Below are positions 32,098 through 43,502 of a stretch of 43,821 bases of DNA, piece after piece. Both the position numbers and the translations under genes were made by a program. Source of the DNA: Guillardia theta CCMP2712 (taxonomy: Eukaryota; Cryptophyceae; Pyrenomonadales; Geminigeraceae); the NCBI RefSeq assembly GCF_000315625.1, contig NW_005434457.1, forward strand, positions 24,014 through 67,834. The letters run 5' to 3'. Under the pieces are notes generated by a model. It saw only the letters and a program-made list of their open reading frames with translations. It ran no database searches and had not been told where the DNA came from. Numbering within the stretch: position 1 is the stretch's first letter; every line of letters starts with the position of its first letter.

Positions 32098-32249
32098 TGA
32101 TCGTAAAGTAACGTAACTGCAGCATTAAATGATCTTGAGCCACCTCCAGGCCCGGGAAGAAGCTCACCCCGTGACTCAGACCCAAGTGACTTAGTTTTTA
32201 CGATTGACTCAAGATCATTTAATGCTGCAGTTACGTTACTTTACGATCA
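32098..32249. repeat. Perfect 42-bp inverted repeat with 68-bp spacer
   Basis: Arm 32098-32139 (starts TGATCGTAAAGTAACG) is exactly complementary to 32208-32249 (ends CGTTACTTTACGATCA). A transcript would form a long hairpin. The spacer is GC-rich and holds no ORF. Perfect arms imply a recent origin or selection. No clear target-site duplication was found, so a MITE is possible but unproven. A cruciform or small-RNA precursor are alternatives. Confidence 0.9.
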
Positions 32250-32531
32250 ATGTACAAAGTTACACGCGAGTTCGAACTTTCCCCGCGTTACGGGCTGACT
32301 CGCTTTCTCTAGCTGGCAAAGGCACTCCTAGCGTTCTCCTTTCCTCGTCCCCTGCACCATCATCGCTGAGTTTGCGCCATCTCAAGCTCTCGATTTCTCA
32401 CCTCGTCTTCTTCCGTGGCTCAACTTCCTCCTCCACCACTTCGTCCTCATTCTTCTGCTTCAGTTGTGTGCTCTGCTGACTCTGCTGCGTCGCTCCGCCA
32501 ACCTCCTCCACCAGCGCCTCCTGCTAAACAC

Positions 32532-35500
32532 TCAGAACCAGCCACGAGGACGGGATGCACAAACCATGCGGGGAGGGTCGAGGAGGGGGCCTTGTGCCGG
32601 CTTCTGTTTCTTCTTCTTGGCGGAGGCGATGGAGGGAGCCATGTAGGACTCGACCATCGTCTTGTGCCTGTGCCACAGTGAGAGGCAGAGGAGCGAGAGG
32701 TGAGGAGATACTTCGACTCCTCGCACAGCAGCTGAACATCGATGGATCCTCTGTCGTCGGCGTCAAGGGCTGACGAGAAGAGACACAGCAAGGGACCTTG
32801 AGGAAGGAGTGATGGAGAGGTTGCCATCATTCACGAGCTGGAGGGTTGCTAGGAAAGTCCTGCAGACGTCGAAGCGCGACATCCCATGCACCTGACAGCG
32901 ACAAGGGAAGGGAGGTTAGCGACCCCTCACCCCACGTGCTCTCACTCACGATGTTCTCGAAGGGAACCACCTCCTCCACAGCCTTCACTTCTCGCGCGAC
33001 TCTTCCCTTCACAGTCTCTCCATAGGACTGCTGCTCGTCAGCACACCCTCTTCGTCTCCGCCTCCTCCTCACATGGATGTCAAAGGCTGGCCGCTTGTCC
33101 TCCTCTTGCAGCTTCGGCTCAACTTTGCTCTGCCACTCACGCACCTGCGACACATGAGGGCCGATTGAGACAAGATGGGGAGAGGCCAGTTGGGGGGGGG
33201 GGGGGGGGGGGGGGGGGTAGGGGTAGAGGAGGAAGGAACTCGTCTACGCCCTTGAGGTACTTGTCGACATAAGCCTGGAAGACCTTCAGAAGGAGCTTCG
33301 GCCACCCTCAGCCTCACTTTGCACATTTGCTCGTACGTGAGGTCGTCATGAAACTCTATGTCAGGCTCTGTTGCAGAGCTCAGCAGATTCGCCCGAGCAG
33401 CCTCTCTCCTCATCACCTTGCGTTGCTTTCTTGTGGAGAGCAGCTGAAAAAGTCTCGGGCCCCTCCTCTGTGCCCACGTCACCATTCCCAGCGAAAGGAC
33501 AAGAATCTTCACCGTTCACAAAATCGTTGTCCCATCCTCCGTCTCCATCGTCGTCGTCGTCAACCCCTCCGCACATGTCCTCGTACTCCAAGGGCTTCTC
33601 CCCTGCAAGGTTGTCCAAGACTGAGGGAAAGGAAGGGGCAAGCAGAGCAAGGGTCTGCACCAGCAGCCGGGAGGTCGACCATGTCGTACTCATCTTCTTC
33701 AACTTCGAGCAGCTGAAGTTTCTGCTGGTGACGTCAGCATCTCCAGGTTCAAGCGGTTGACAACCGCGAGGGAAGGAAGGGAACGAGGCCGAGGCTCCCT
33801 GCTGCTCTTGAGCTGGAGAGCAAGCACGCGGTTCCTCTCCTCTACGAACGCCTGTGAAGGTTCAGAGCATGGCTTTCCTGGAGCAGCAAGGGGTGGGGGA
33901 GGGGGTGGGGGGGGAGACAAGTCGACTGAGACGATGAGAGGGACCTTGGAGAACTCGTGGAAGAAGGGAAGCTTGAGCGAGCGCGTCTGATAGGACCACA
34001 AGTCCACTGCAACCTCCGTCATCAGGATAGGAGGGAAAGCGACAAGAGCTGCAGCAACAACCGCTCGCTGAATGCTGGCGAGATGCGGAGGCCACGTTGG
34101 GCTTGCGAGTGGTGGAGGCCTTCTTGAAGGGGCGGGACGGGATGTCCATCCGGTCATGGGGGTCTGGTTGCAAGTCACTGGGTCCCTTCAGTCTCTTCCA
34201 TTGCCCTTCACTGACCGAGCATCCTCCAGGGATCACTCGCCTCCTCCACTCGATGGCCTCTTGCCGTCTTGCGATCATCTGCTGGGGACAGACATGATTC
34301 TTGCGCGCGGTGTCGGTCAAGTCTCATGCTCACCCTCTGCTTTCCACCCTTGCATGCCTTCCATCCCACCTGCTCCCGGGTCAACGATGAGCAGCCAAGG
34401 GCGCGGGGGAGAGCAGGAGGAGCAGCTGGTAGGAGTGAAGACTCAACACACCTGCAGCATCCTCGTAACCATCGTCGTCGTCGTCTCCCTCATCCTCGTG
34501 ATCGAAATTAACATCAAAATCAACCGTCTGCTTGTAGCGATCAGTGAACTCTGTATCTAGCTGTCCTTTCACCTGATCCTTTGCGATGTTGGTGATGTTT
34601 GGGTCGTTGAAAGCTTTCTCCTGCTCCTGCTCAAGCAACTTACTTGACGAGGCTCCGGAGGCGTCCCTCACCTCGGAGCGGAGCTTTTCTACCTCGAGGG
34701 ATCTCTCGAGTTTGTTGTCTGTTGTGAAGTTCAAACAAGAGGAAGCCAGCAACTACTCTGTCTCTCACCAAGGATCCCTTGCATACTTGAATCGAGGAGC
34801 AGGGCGCCGGAGGAGTGGACAGTGGCTGTTGAGAGCCTGTGACAAGGCTGAGCAGCATGCAGTGACAGGGCAAGCAGGCGAGACCTGAGGTCTTTGTTGG
34901 GGTCGGGGTTCTCGTTGTCCACGTCGAGGCTGAGCATGAGGAGCATCGAGTTTTGGTTGGATTTCACGTTCTCGCCATCATCTTCCGCCTGGATGAGAGC
35001 AGTTTCAACGCGAGACAAGGAGAAACGTGGAGCAAGTGCAGTGTCAACAAGCGGAATCGTCGACAACCTCAACGAGGTCGATCGCAGAGCTCTTGGCCTC
35101 ACGAATGTCATCGAGGGCGATGAACTGAACCTCGTCAGCGAAACATTTCTGCTAGATGGGTGAGGACACGGAGGGCAAGACAGAAGTTAAGCACCTCAGG
35201 CTCGTTCTCCTCCTCTTCCGCGTCATCCTTCCTCTTCTGCTGCCTATCTGTGATGATCTCGAGGACAGCAAAGACCAGGCGGTGTAGATATTCGACTTTT
35301 CTGCTGTACACACAAGTAGACCCCTGTAGCCTCCATCACAGCGAGTTCACACAACCCGAGCAACCAAACATGCGCACCTGAATGAGAAGTGCTGCTTCTG
35401 CAAAGTTCATGATGGTGTTCCCGCCATCGAGACTAATCTATATCATGTATCACCCACTTGCACACCAGCTGCTACCGACTGATCATTACCTGAAGCATTT

Positions 35501-35603
35501 CGAGTTCGTTGAGATATTCCTCGAGGTCATGCGCGATATCAACATTCCAGTTTGATGCAAGATCTCGAATCGGTTCAAGAAGATGTTTGAACCTTCCGCT
35601 CAT
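32532..35603 (-). CDS. NCAPH2: Condensin-2 complex subunit H2 (CAP-H2, kleisin), 20 exons, 616 aa
   Basis: Model: complement(join(32532..32667,32712..32750,32797..32891,32950..33027,33073..33144,33248..33274,33318..33443,33520..33620,33661..33712,33765..33851,33945..34006,34062..34163,34216..34281,34452..34718,34787..34836,34885..34988,35068..35151,35195..35323,35378..35437,35490..35603)), 1,851 nt; human CAP-H2 is ~605 aa. Diagnostic blocks run in order: [68 protein letters not shown] with [25 protein letters not shown] with [24 protein letters not shown], and [12 protein letters not shown]. These are the N-terminal SMC2-neck and C-terminal SMC4-cap regions of the kleisin that closes the condensin II ring in mitotic chromosomes. 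An acidic stretch (GYEDAA preceded by five Asp) lies mid-protein. Weak junctions: the donor at 35067 and exons 13-15. Confidence 0.95.
33192..33217. repeat. Poly-G (26) tract inside a CAP-H2 intron
   Basis: A pure G run on the plus strand (poly-C in the transcript) within the 103-nt intron 33145-33247. Its assembled length is uncertain. Confidence 0.95.
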
Positions 35604-36109
35604 TGACTGCTCACCGCTGGAGTAAACATACAAAGGAAGAGGGAACGTTTGCCTGCAATCACCTGATCCTGTTCTGATAACGACGTTTTATCCCTGCGAA
35701 ACAGTATTCTCAACGGTGATGTATGCTTAATGGCAAGACATCTTTCCACAAACTGACTGTCCAAGGAGCTTCACAGATATCGTGAATGAAATTCCCATTG
35801 ATTCATTGACCATCGATAACATCATTCTCATCTCACAACACTACGTCTTGTGTTCACTATTCCCTCTATCCGCTTGCTCCCCTCTTCGCTTCCCGATCCA
35901 CATGAATCTTTCGTCGGAACGAAAATATGGCTACTTTCGAATCCTCTCTCCTTATTTGTGTTCTTCCATATCTCTACAACTCCCACTCTCTCATTCGAAC
36001 ATTCTGATTTCTTCTCAATGAATGTTGTCTGATCATTTTCTGCATTTCTCCTCCTCCCCCTCTCCAACTTCTCACCTTTCGCTGCCCCGCATTTTTGAAT
36101 TTCAGTTTT
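35604..36109. other. Upstream region of CAP-H2
   Basis: AT-richer DNA with ATTC/TCTC words and no supported ORF. It presumably holds the CAP-H2 promoter; no TATA box was recognised. Confidence 0.45.
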
Positions 36110-36600
36110 GCCCAGCCTACCACCCCTACCACCCTTTCCTCGGCACCCAGCCTTTCAAAGCCTCCCAGTACCCTCCACCTCCTAGACCTAATATGTACCC
36201 TATAGTTTTACCAACAAATACCCCCTGTTTCAGAGGGGATCCATCACTCCATGTACCCCCACCCCTAAAAACTTCTCGTACCCCCAGGATCAGGGTACTG
36301 TTGGTTTCTGTACCCACCACATACCCGCAGGGTTGTGTACCCACCCACTTGAATACAATCCAGGGAAAGTAAGGGGTACAACCCCGATAGGGCCCATAGA
36401 GGGTAGGTACACAACTTATGTGACTGGGGTACTGAAAGCAAGTACCGGTACTATTTTCTTGTAGTACCGGTGATTTAATGGTGAATTTAGAGGGTCTTTC
36501 AATGTCATATGTGAGCGAGGTGGACTTTGATTCGAGAAATGGGGTAGGGTAGTTTGTTAAAATTGGGGTGGGGTGGTAATGGAGGGCGGCAGAGGAGCGG
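36110..36600. repeat. TACCC-rich repeat stretch (left of SmE)
   Basis: GTACCC, ATACCC or CTACC occurs about ten times on the plus strand in 36110-36350 at irregular spacing. The complementary GGGTAC/GGGGTAG follows in 36370-36570. GTACCGGTAC-type palindromes are at ~36441-36471. GGGGTAGGGTAG and GGGGTGGGGTGGT near 36540-36580 match the copy C promoter. No ORF is credible. It may be a decayed repeat family or a protein-binding cluster. Confidence 0.6.
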
Positions 36601-37157
36601 CGCGTGCGGAATGAGGCGGGGAGGAGAAGGAGGCGAGAAGGGAAGAAGAGACGAGGAAAGAAGTGAACTGAGACGAGAAACGAACGATCAGGATGTGTTT
36701 CATCGCAGAGATGATATCTGAAATGGGGAGTGTCCTGCTGTGTTGTACGGTGCTGATCATTGGACCCTGGTGCCGAAGGGCAGCATTTCGAGGATCTCTA
36801 TATAAATGTTTGCAAAGGGGCGAAAATCGTGTTGGAATCATGTAAAAACTATTCTTCCAACCTGATGTCGTGATCTGGCGGATATTTTTTGCTATAAAAG
36901 TGATGGATCTGTTGGCTAAGCGAAGGATGACAATTAAGTAATCTGAATGCTAGTCTTGTTGAAGGATCCGTGATAGTTAGACTGTGTGCTGATGTATGAA
37001 ATTGACATGTGCGTCAAGCATTGGTGTTGTATGAACTAGCTCATGTGGGAAACGGCCATCAGAGTGGACGAAACAAGGGTCGGACTCACATTCTTGAACC
37101 GACATGTGATCCTGTCTGTGATTTTTCAGGAGTTGAATCGGGAAATAATTCTTCAAG
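36601..37157. other. Upstream region of SmE
   Basis: It has a short GGAGAAGGAGGCGAG-rich stretch at ~36610-36670, then AT-rich DNA. TATAAA occurs at ~36802 and ~36892. The ORF at 37043-37264 overlaps SmE out of frame and is not a gene. Confidence 0.45.
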
Positions 37158-37598
37158 ATGTCGAAGCAACAGAAGACAATGACACAACCTATCGTGAGTT
37201 CATGTTGGTCCTCAGTTCCGAAACTCACACGTTCTCGTCTCGATGGATGAAATGCAGAACCTGATCTTCAGGTTTCTTCAAAACGTGAGAAATGCACATC
37301 CGTTGAAAGATAGTCATTGACATGGCGGCAGAAATCGCGCATTCAGATATGGCTGTATGAAAATGCTGATCTGCGCATCGAGGGTCAAATTATTGTGAGT
37401 GCTGACAGTGTAGAAATTGTTGTTCTCTTCTCATGATGTTGGTTGCAGGGGTTTGACGAGTACATGAATCTCGTGCTTGACAATGCAGAAGAGTATCACA
37501 AGAAGAAGGGAACGCGCAAGCCACTGGGAAGGATCCTCCTCAAAGGAGAGAATATAACATTGATGCAAGTTGTGGACGGATCCACTTCATCAGCATGA
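37158..37598 (+). CDS. SNRPE: Small nuclear ribonucleoprotein E (SmE), 4 exons, 91 aa
   Basis: Model: join(37158..37193,37258..37284,37332..37394,37449..37598), 276 nt, introns 64, 47 and 54 nt. The protein reads [41 protein letters not shown] and I, then [16 protein letters not shown] and [14 protein letters not shown]. Sm1 ([20 protein letters not shown]) and Sm2 ([12 protein letters not shown]) motifs are complete. Human SmE is 92 aa and aligns end to end. SmE is one of seven proteins of the Sm ring on U1, U2, U4 and U5 snRNAs, required for splicing. The first exon carries only 12 codons. Confidence 0.97.
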
Positions 37599-37865
37599 CA
37601 GGGCTTGTGAAGCCCTTTCACCTTTGAAATCTCTTCCATTGGGATGTGCATGGACTCGCTGGTTTCTGCGATTTCTGATTCTTGGATGGCCCATCCTGTA
37701 TCTTCAGCTCCCAGTCTTGCTGGTTAAAATTCTCAGGGTCGCTCAGTTCTAATGCTCAAAGTTCGTCTCGTCAAGGATGTCGAAAGCAGCTTCTGACACG
37801 ATAATGTACTGCAAACATGTTTATAAAGAATCAACTGATCGTCATTGTGTGAAAGAGGTAACATG

Positions 37866-38015
37866 CTAGGATTCTATGCCAGTTTCTTGCACTTTCCTTC
37901 CTGTTGAGCGTTTCGTGACTGGACCGCGTTCCCAGAATTTTTGGTGCCGTTTCTCCTCAGATTGTAAGAGGATGTCGATGAAAGATATTGTATCAATCAT
38001 ACACTTCCTGAACAT
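37866..38015 (-). CDS. Possible terminal exon of an unrecognised gene
   Basis: A minus-strand ORF of 49 codons from the ATG at 38015 reads MFRKCMIDTISFIDILLQSE, then EKRHQKFWERGPVTKRSTGR, and stops at 37866. The frame stays open upstream to a possible acceptor near 38062 (GATCTCAG). Upstream lies an Asp-coding GAC/GAT repeat (38165-38222) that could encode an acidic segment of the same gene. Amino-acid character looks coding, but no family is recognised and upstream exons are not resolved. It is convergent with SmE. Confidence 0.3.
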   Translation of the reverse strand: MFRKCMIDTISFIDILLQSEEKRHQKFWERGPVTKRSTGRKVQETGIES

Positions 38016-38164
38016 CAGATGAGATTCGATCTGCACGTCGTGAGATGAACTGAGATCAAATCAAGCATTCGCGGTTGCTAATTGTGAATCCGAATCAGAT
38101 TCTCTCCCACCGAAACATTTCCTACTGCTGTATTTGACTTCATTTTCAACTATAATCATGTTCA

Positions 38165-38206
<42 letters not shown>

Positions 38207-38222
38207 TCATCATCATCATCAT
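38165..38222. repeat. (TCG)n(TCA)n microsatellite
   Basis: About 13 TCG followed by about 6 TCA units. On the minus strand it can read as poly-Asp or poly-Thr. Confidence 0.93.
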
Positions 38223-38309
38223 TCTCCAGTATCTCCTCTCACCTTCAGTTTCTCTTCTCCCATTTACATCTTTTCCGCGGCCCACAAAGTTTGCCATGTC
38301 CTTACCACC

Positions 38310-38720
38310 CACCCTTGAAGTATTGTTTTCCTCATACCCTACCCTATATAAAACTTCCTTTCACCCTACCATTTTAGATGGATCCTGTCGAATAGTACTA
38401 CCCTACCTACTTCGGGGAGAAATTCCTCCACCCCCTCTGTTGACCCGTAACATTACCCTCCGGAATGCTTCGATTAGACGCTACCTCACCCTACCCCCTG
38501 AATCCTTGCTTTTGACCGTCTGCAGGAGCCAATTACCCCACCCTCTCTTCAAGTACCCCATTTTCATATCACCCTACCACCTATACACAGCTCCAATCCC
38601 TGGAAAAAGCCCCCTTCAATCGATGACCCACCCGAGGCACAATTGTACCCCCTTGAATTTGTACCCACCCTCATCTCATACCACCTTGGTTTGACTACCC
38701 CCCAGGATCCCTCCTTTCCC
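38310..38720. repeat. TACCC-rich repeat stretch (right of SmE)
   Basis: CCCTACC, TACCCC or GTACCC occurs more than a dozen times, all on the plus strand, at irregular intervals. It is the same word class as 36110-36600 but is not an alignable duplicate. TATATAAAA occurs at ~38344. 38760-39040 is AT-rich and empty. Confidence 0.55.
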
Positions 38721-39042
38721 CCTTTGGGCCTGTCACACCCGGTGTCCGAAACGGTTCCTGAAACATACAAAATAAAATATTTTTAATATGTCAATAATAC
38801 TTATAGAGTTTTAGAGTAATGGCTTTTAAAACTGATGTCCAGGAATCCCATGATTAAAATTGTATTAAGCAAGTTTTAAAAGTTATATTTGGGGATTCCG
38901 GTTCTAGCTGTGAGAGGAGAGGATAGAAAATTCATACGAATTAAAATTAAACTATGGTGGATTCTAAAACTTGAAATGGTACAAAGGCTACATATATGGT
39001 TTTAAAGTGGTAATTCTACTTTTAGCGCCAGCTCCGCTGACC

Positions 39043-41628
39043 ATGGCGACCAGCAATGGTAAGGACACTGAGCAAAGAGGCGCGTGTTTGTGCCGCCATG
39101 AAAGGCAAGAAGAGTTGAGTAGAAAGAACGATGAAAACGATATCAATGATGAGGAGATGAGAATCTGCATGTCTTCCTTCTTGTCAACCTGCTTTGTTCT
39201 TGTTCATGCTACATTCTTCTACGACTGCTGTTTCCCTTCGCCTCCATGCCAATCATCACGATCACAACAACATTGGAGTTACAAAAACCAGGGATAAAAT
39301 ATTTGTCTGCATGCATGTTCGGGTTGTAATCATTGTCTTCTCTGCTGTGATCATGGTGATGTTGGTTGTTCACATATTCCTCGTCTCAATCATTATTTCT
39401 TCTCTACACCTGGATCCACGTTTCCATCATAGTTTCTCCAGCTACAAACGTATGCATCACTAGAAGTGTCATGATTATCAACAATTTCGTCGCCACCACC
39501 ATCACCACCACAACAACAACAAACAACAATCCCTCATCGCTATCCATCTCTTCGCAATCCGCTGCAACATCTTGGCGAGTTGCGATATCAGCCACGTATT
39601 TTTTTCCCATGAAAATCATCAGAAAATTATCCGCTCTACATGTTGCGCATTGCCAATTCTATCTGTCCTCTGCACCATGGAATTTGCAAGTGTTTCACTA
39701 TGTTGTGCATTTCTACTTTCTGTCATTGTCTTGTTTAGCTCCGTTCTCGTGTGGATTATGCTATGACGCGATAATTTCAGGAGGGCAAGGTTTTGTCTAC
39801 TCTGGACAGATCGAGAAAGGGCAGATGCATGGCAAGGGAACACTTGTCTACCCTAATGGTTATTCCTCCTCCTCTCTTCTTCTTTCTCTTCCCTCCCCTT
39901 CTCCCTTCCTCTTCCTTCTCAAGCACTGCAGTAGTAGGAGAAGGCATCGTACTCTGCAGCTGCATCTTTTCCTTTTGCTTGCTGGGGCGTGTTCTCCTTC
40001 CTTCGCCTTTCTGTCCTGCTGTCGACGAGGCTGCTGGCTGACTTGCTGTCCTCTAGGCGAGAAGTACGAAGGAGACTGGCAATGGGGCAAGCGCCATGGC
40101 TTCGGGCGAATGCTCTTCCCTGATGGGTCGCGATACACAGGAGACTGGGTGGACGATCGGTGAGAGGAGGAGGAAGAGGGAGCGGGGAGAAGAGGTGATG
40201 TAGGAGCAGCGTGCATGGTCAAGGAGAGCACATCTATGCCAACGGGAATCGATACAAGGGAGAGTGGGTGGACGGGAGCATCACTGGAGTTGGCGTCTTG
40301 ACCTTCGCTGTGCGTCTTGTTGCGCTCAGGGAGAAGACTTCTTACTTCTTGACAGGACGGCGAGAGGTACGAGGGCGAGCTGCGAGATGGCCGCATGCAG
40401 GTGCTGGAGGAAGGAGTCCTCGACCTCGTTGCTGACGGGTACTAGGGACGCGGCACGTACGTCTACGTGAACGGAGATCGGTATGAGGGAGAGTGGAAGG
40501 ACGACAGGAGGCACGGCCAGGTAAGACGAGGAGCGGTGAGAGTCACAGCTGAAGACGGCGGCGGATAGGGAACGGTCGTGTACATGTCGGCTGAGGGCAA
40601 GGTGGTGGAGAAGTACGAAGGATCTTGGAACATGGGCAAGATGCACGGGTGAAGGGAGGAGGGAGGGAGGGAACGTGCGTTGAGGAGTAAGGCAGGTGGG
40701 GTAAGTATCTCTACGCCGACGGTGGAGTCTATGAAGGAGAGTGGGTGGACGGAAAGATGCATGGAAGGGGAACATACGTGTTTGCCAACAAGAACAGGTC
40801 GATTCCTGAACCCTCCCTCCATATCTTCCTTTTATATCATCACTATCCCCTCCTCACTCCTCGCTCCTCGCTCCTCGCACCTCCTCCATCGCAACCATTC
40901 GTGGCTGTATCTTGTTCACTCTCCCTCCATCCTGCACGGCTTCCTCCCTCGTCTTGCAACAGCTTCTGACGTCTTGTGGTCATCTTTCGCGGCAGGTACG
41001 AGGGCGAGTGGGTGGCAGACGTCAAGGAGGGATACGGAGTTCTCATCTATGTCAATGGCGAGAAGTACGAAGGCTCCTGGAAGAATGACAAGGTGAATCC
41101 TCCCCCTACCCCTCCCATTCTTCGTCCTACTCCTACTCCTACTCCTCCTCCTCCTCCTCCTCCTCCTCCAACTCTCCTCCTCCTCCTCCTCCAACTCTCC
41201 TCCTCCTCCTCCTCCTCCTCCAACTCTCCTCCTCCTCCTCCTCCTCCAACTCTCCTCCTCCTCCAACTCTCCTCCTCCTCCTTCTCCTCCTTGTCTTGTC
41301 CTCTCCTCATGCTGCGTCAAGATCGTGGGTCCCTGGAGGAAAGGCCTTATTGCAGGCCCTGTCGACTTCACTATCAACGGGCAGGTACGCTCCTCCTCCT
41401 CCGTTCCTCCCTCCCTCGAATCTTCTTGACTCCTCCTCCCCTCCTCTCTCCCTCCTTCCGCTCCCCTCCTCCTTCCTATCCACTCCGTTTGCCCCCCCTC
41501 CCTCCCCCTTCTCCTCCCTTGTATCTTCTCCCCTCCTCTCTCCCTCGCACATGCTTGTCGTCTCCTCTGCCTCTCTTCCTTCTCTGACGAGCCTCCTGCA
41601 GTCGCCCTGGAGCAACCCCGAGCTGTGA
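39043..41628 (+). CDS. MORN-repeat protein, 11 exons, 261 aa
   Basis: Model: join(39043..39058,39781..39858,40057..40159,40210..40309,40356..40400,40446..40520,40569..40648,40696..40797,40996..41092,41322..41384,41602..41628), 786 nt. Almost the whole protein is MORN repeats: [135 protein letters not shown] and [17 protein letters not shown]. It ends in a degenerate unit and [12 protein letters not shown] arrays bind membranes or act as scaffolds in cilia and cell division; the specific role is unknown. Exon 1 carries five codons and a long first intron (722 nt), so the start is the weakest point. The last intron starts use AAG (41321) and CAG acceptors. Confidence 0.9.
41093..41321. repeat. 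MORN-gene intron filled with CTC/TCC repeats
   Basis: (CCT)n blocks separated by CCAACT occur five times between 41145 and 41290, a higher-order repeat of CTCCTCCTCC plus AACT. Confidence 0.8.
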
Positions 41629-41900
41629 GGCGAGCAAGAGAAAAAAGGAGAAAATTTGAAAATTTGAAAAATTTTCTTCTCCTCAAATCACGCCCAGGCC
41701 TCCGTTCCTTCACCTCGTTAACTACACACAGACAATAAAGCAGTAGATTACTTCCTCTTCCTCCTGCTCTTCCTCCTCCTCCTCCTCCTCCTCCTCCTCC
41801 TCTCCCCTCCTCCTCTGCCTCCTCCTGCACCTTCAGCTGCTACTGCTTCTCCTCCTCTTGCTGCCCCCCCGACCACCACCTCGCCTCCTCTTTCTCCTCC

Positions 41901-42275
41901 TCATCGCTCAGCTGCAGTGGCGGCTATCACAGCAGCTCCCACTCCCGATCCATCCTCGCTGAGCTGCGGGGGGTCAGACCATCGACCAGTAAGCGGCAGG
42001 GTGACCTCGAGCACAACCTTGTTGCCATCCTCTCCCAGCAGCTCCTGCCCGAACTGAGATGAGCAGAGGAAGAAGAGAAGAACGCGTGCCGAGCAAAGGG
42101 GGGAAACGAGCAAGATGGGGAGCAAGAAGCAGCAGCAGCAGCAGCAGGGGGAGCAAGACGAGCAGCACCAGCAGCAGGGGGAGTAGCAGGGCCAGCACCA
42201 GCACCACCACTATTAGCAGCAGCAGCAGTGGGAGGAGGAGGAGGTGGTGGTGGTGGTGGTGGTGGAGGAGGAGGA

Positions 42276-42319
<44 letters not shown>

Positions 42320-43468
42320 AGAAGAAGCAGGAACCTCTAGAGTGAGTGATATTCTCTCTTTGAAACGAGTGTAGAGCTTGAAGATGCTGCCGTCAATGCC
42401 AACGACTGAAAGAAATGAGGAGACGAAGACTTGGGAGGAGAGGGAAAGAGGGGGGGGGGGAGGAGACAGGTTAAGGATCAGGGAGAGAGAGGAAAGGAGA
42501 AGCAGAGGAGGAGGGAGGAGCGGAAAGCAAAGGCTGGTGGATGAGGGGGAGGGGAGGGGAGGGTGCGACCGATTTCTTGGCCCACGAGCTTCATGTGCTT
42601 GACGATGGCGGCAAGGAGACAACCACTGACTGTCGCAGCGCGAGAAGAAACCTGGAGGGAGAAGAGGAAGAGGAAGAGGAAGAGGAGGGGGGGACGAAAA
42701 GAGAAAGAGGGAGAGAAGGATGTAAGGAAAAGCAGGAGAAAGGGACGGAAGAGACGAGGAGGGAGGTGGAGGAGTGAAGAATGTCAGGAGGGTGCAATAG
42801 AAGCACAAGAGCTGCGACTACCTCACTGCAGATCTCGAGTATCAGCTGGGCAGCAGGTGGAGAGACTTGAACTTTGAGCTCCTCCTGGAGCAGCTGCTGG
42901 AGGTCTGCCGGGCTGGAGGAAAGTGAGAGAGGAAGGAAGAGGAAGACGACGAGAGAAGTGAACCAAGGAGAGAGAGAAGGAGAGAGAGGAGAGGTGCAGC
43001 AGCAGCAGCAGCAGCAGTAGGAAAGGAGGAGGAGGAGAAGGAGGAGGAGGAGGAGGAGGAGGAAGACGAGAGAAAGGACGAAGACTAGGAATGAGGAGCA
43101 GTGAAAATCGGTTAACCTGCTGGCTGCCTCGATCTTAGACGCGAGGGAGGAGGTGAAGGCTTGACGGAGTTGCTCCGACGAGAGAGGGAGAGAGAGCTCC
43201 TTGGCGGCTGCAGCAAGTGAGAGAAGGAGAGGAGAGGAGAGGAGACTCGAGAACAGTGAAGTGAAAGAGAAGCAAGTGACAAAAGCAGGAAGAGGAGGGA
43301 ACAAGGAGGAGGTGGAAGCAGGGAGTAGGGAAAGGCAGGGGAAGGATCTTCGCACCGATGGCTGACTCAAGCATTCTTGCACAGAGGTCGCCGAGGTACC
43401 TGAAGAGAAAATGAGAAGAAGGCGAAAACAAGGAGGAGCAGGAGCAGAAGGACGAGGAGAAGGATGAG

Positions 43469-43502
<34 letters not shown>

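Noticed and set aside
37043-37264. ORF MWETAIRVDETRVGLTFL overlapping the SmE start
   Set aside because: It is out of frame with SmE, which is supported over its full length by family conservation.
38061-38312. Minus ORF with poly-Met/poly-Thr
   Set aside because: It is a reading of the TCG/TCA microsatellite; at most an Asp-coding part of an unresolved gene.
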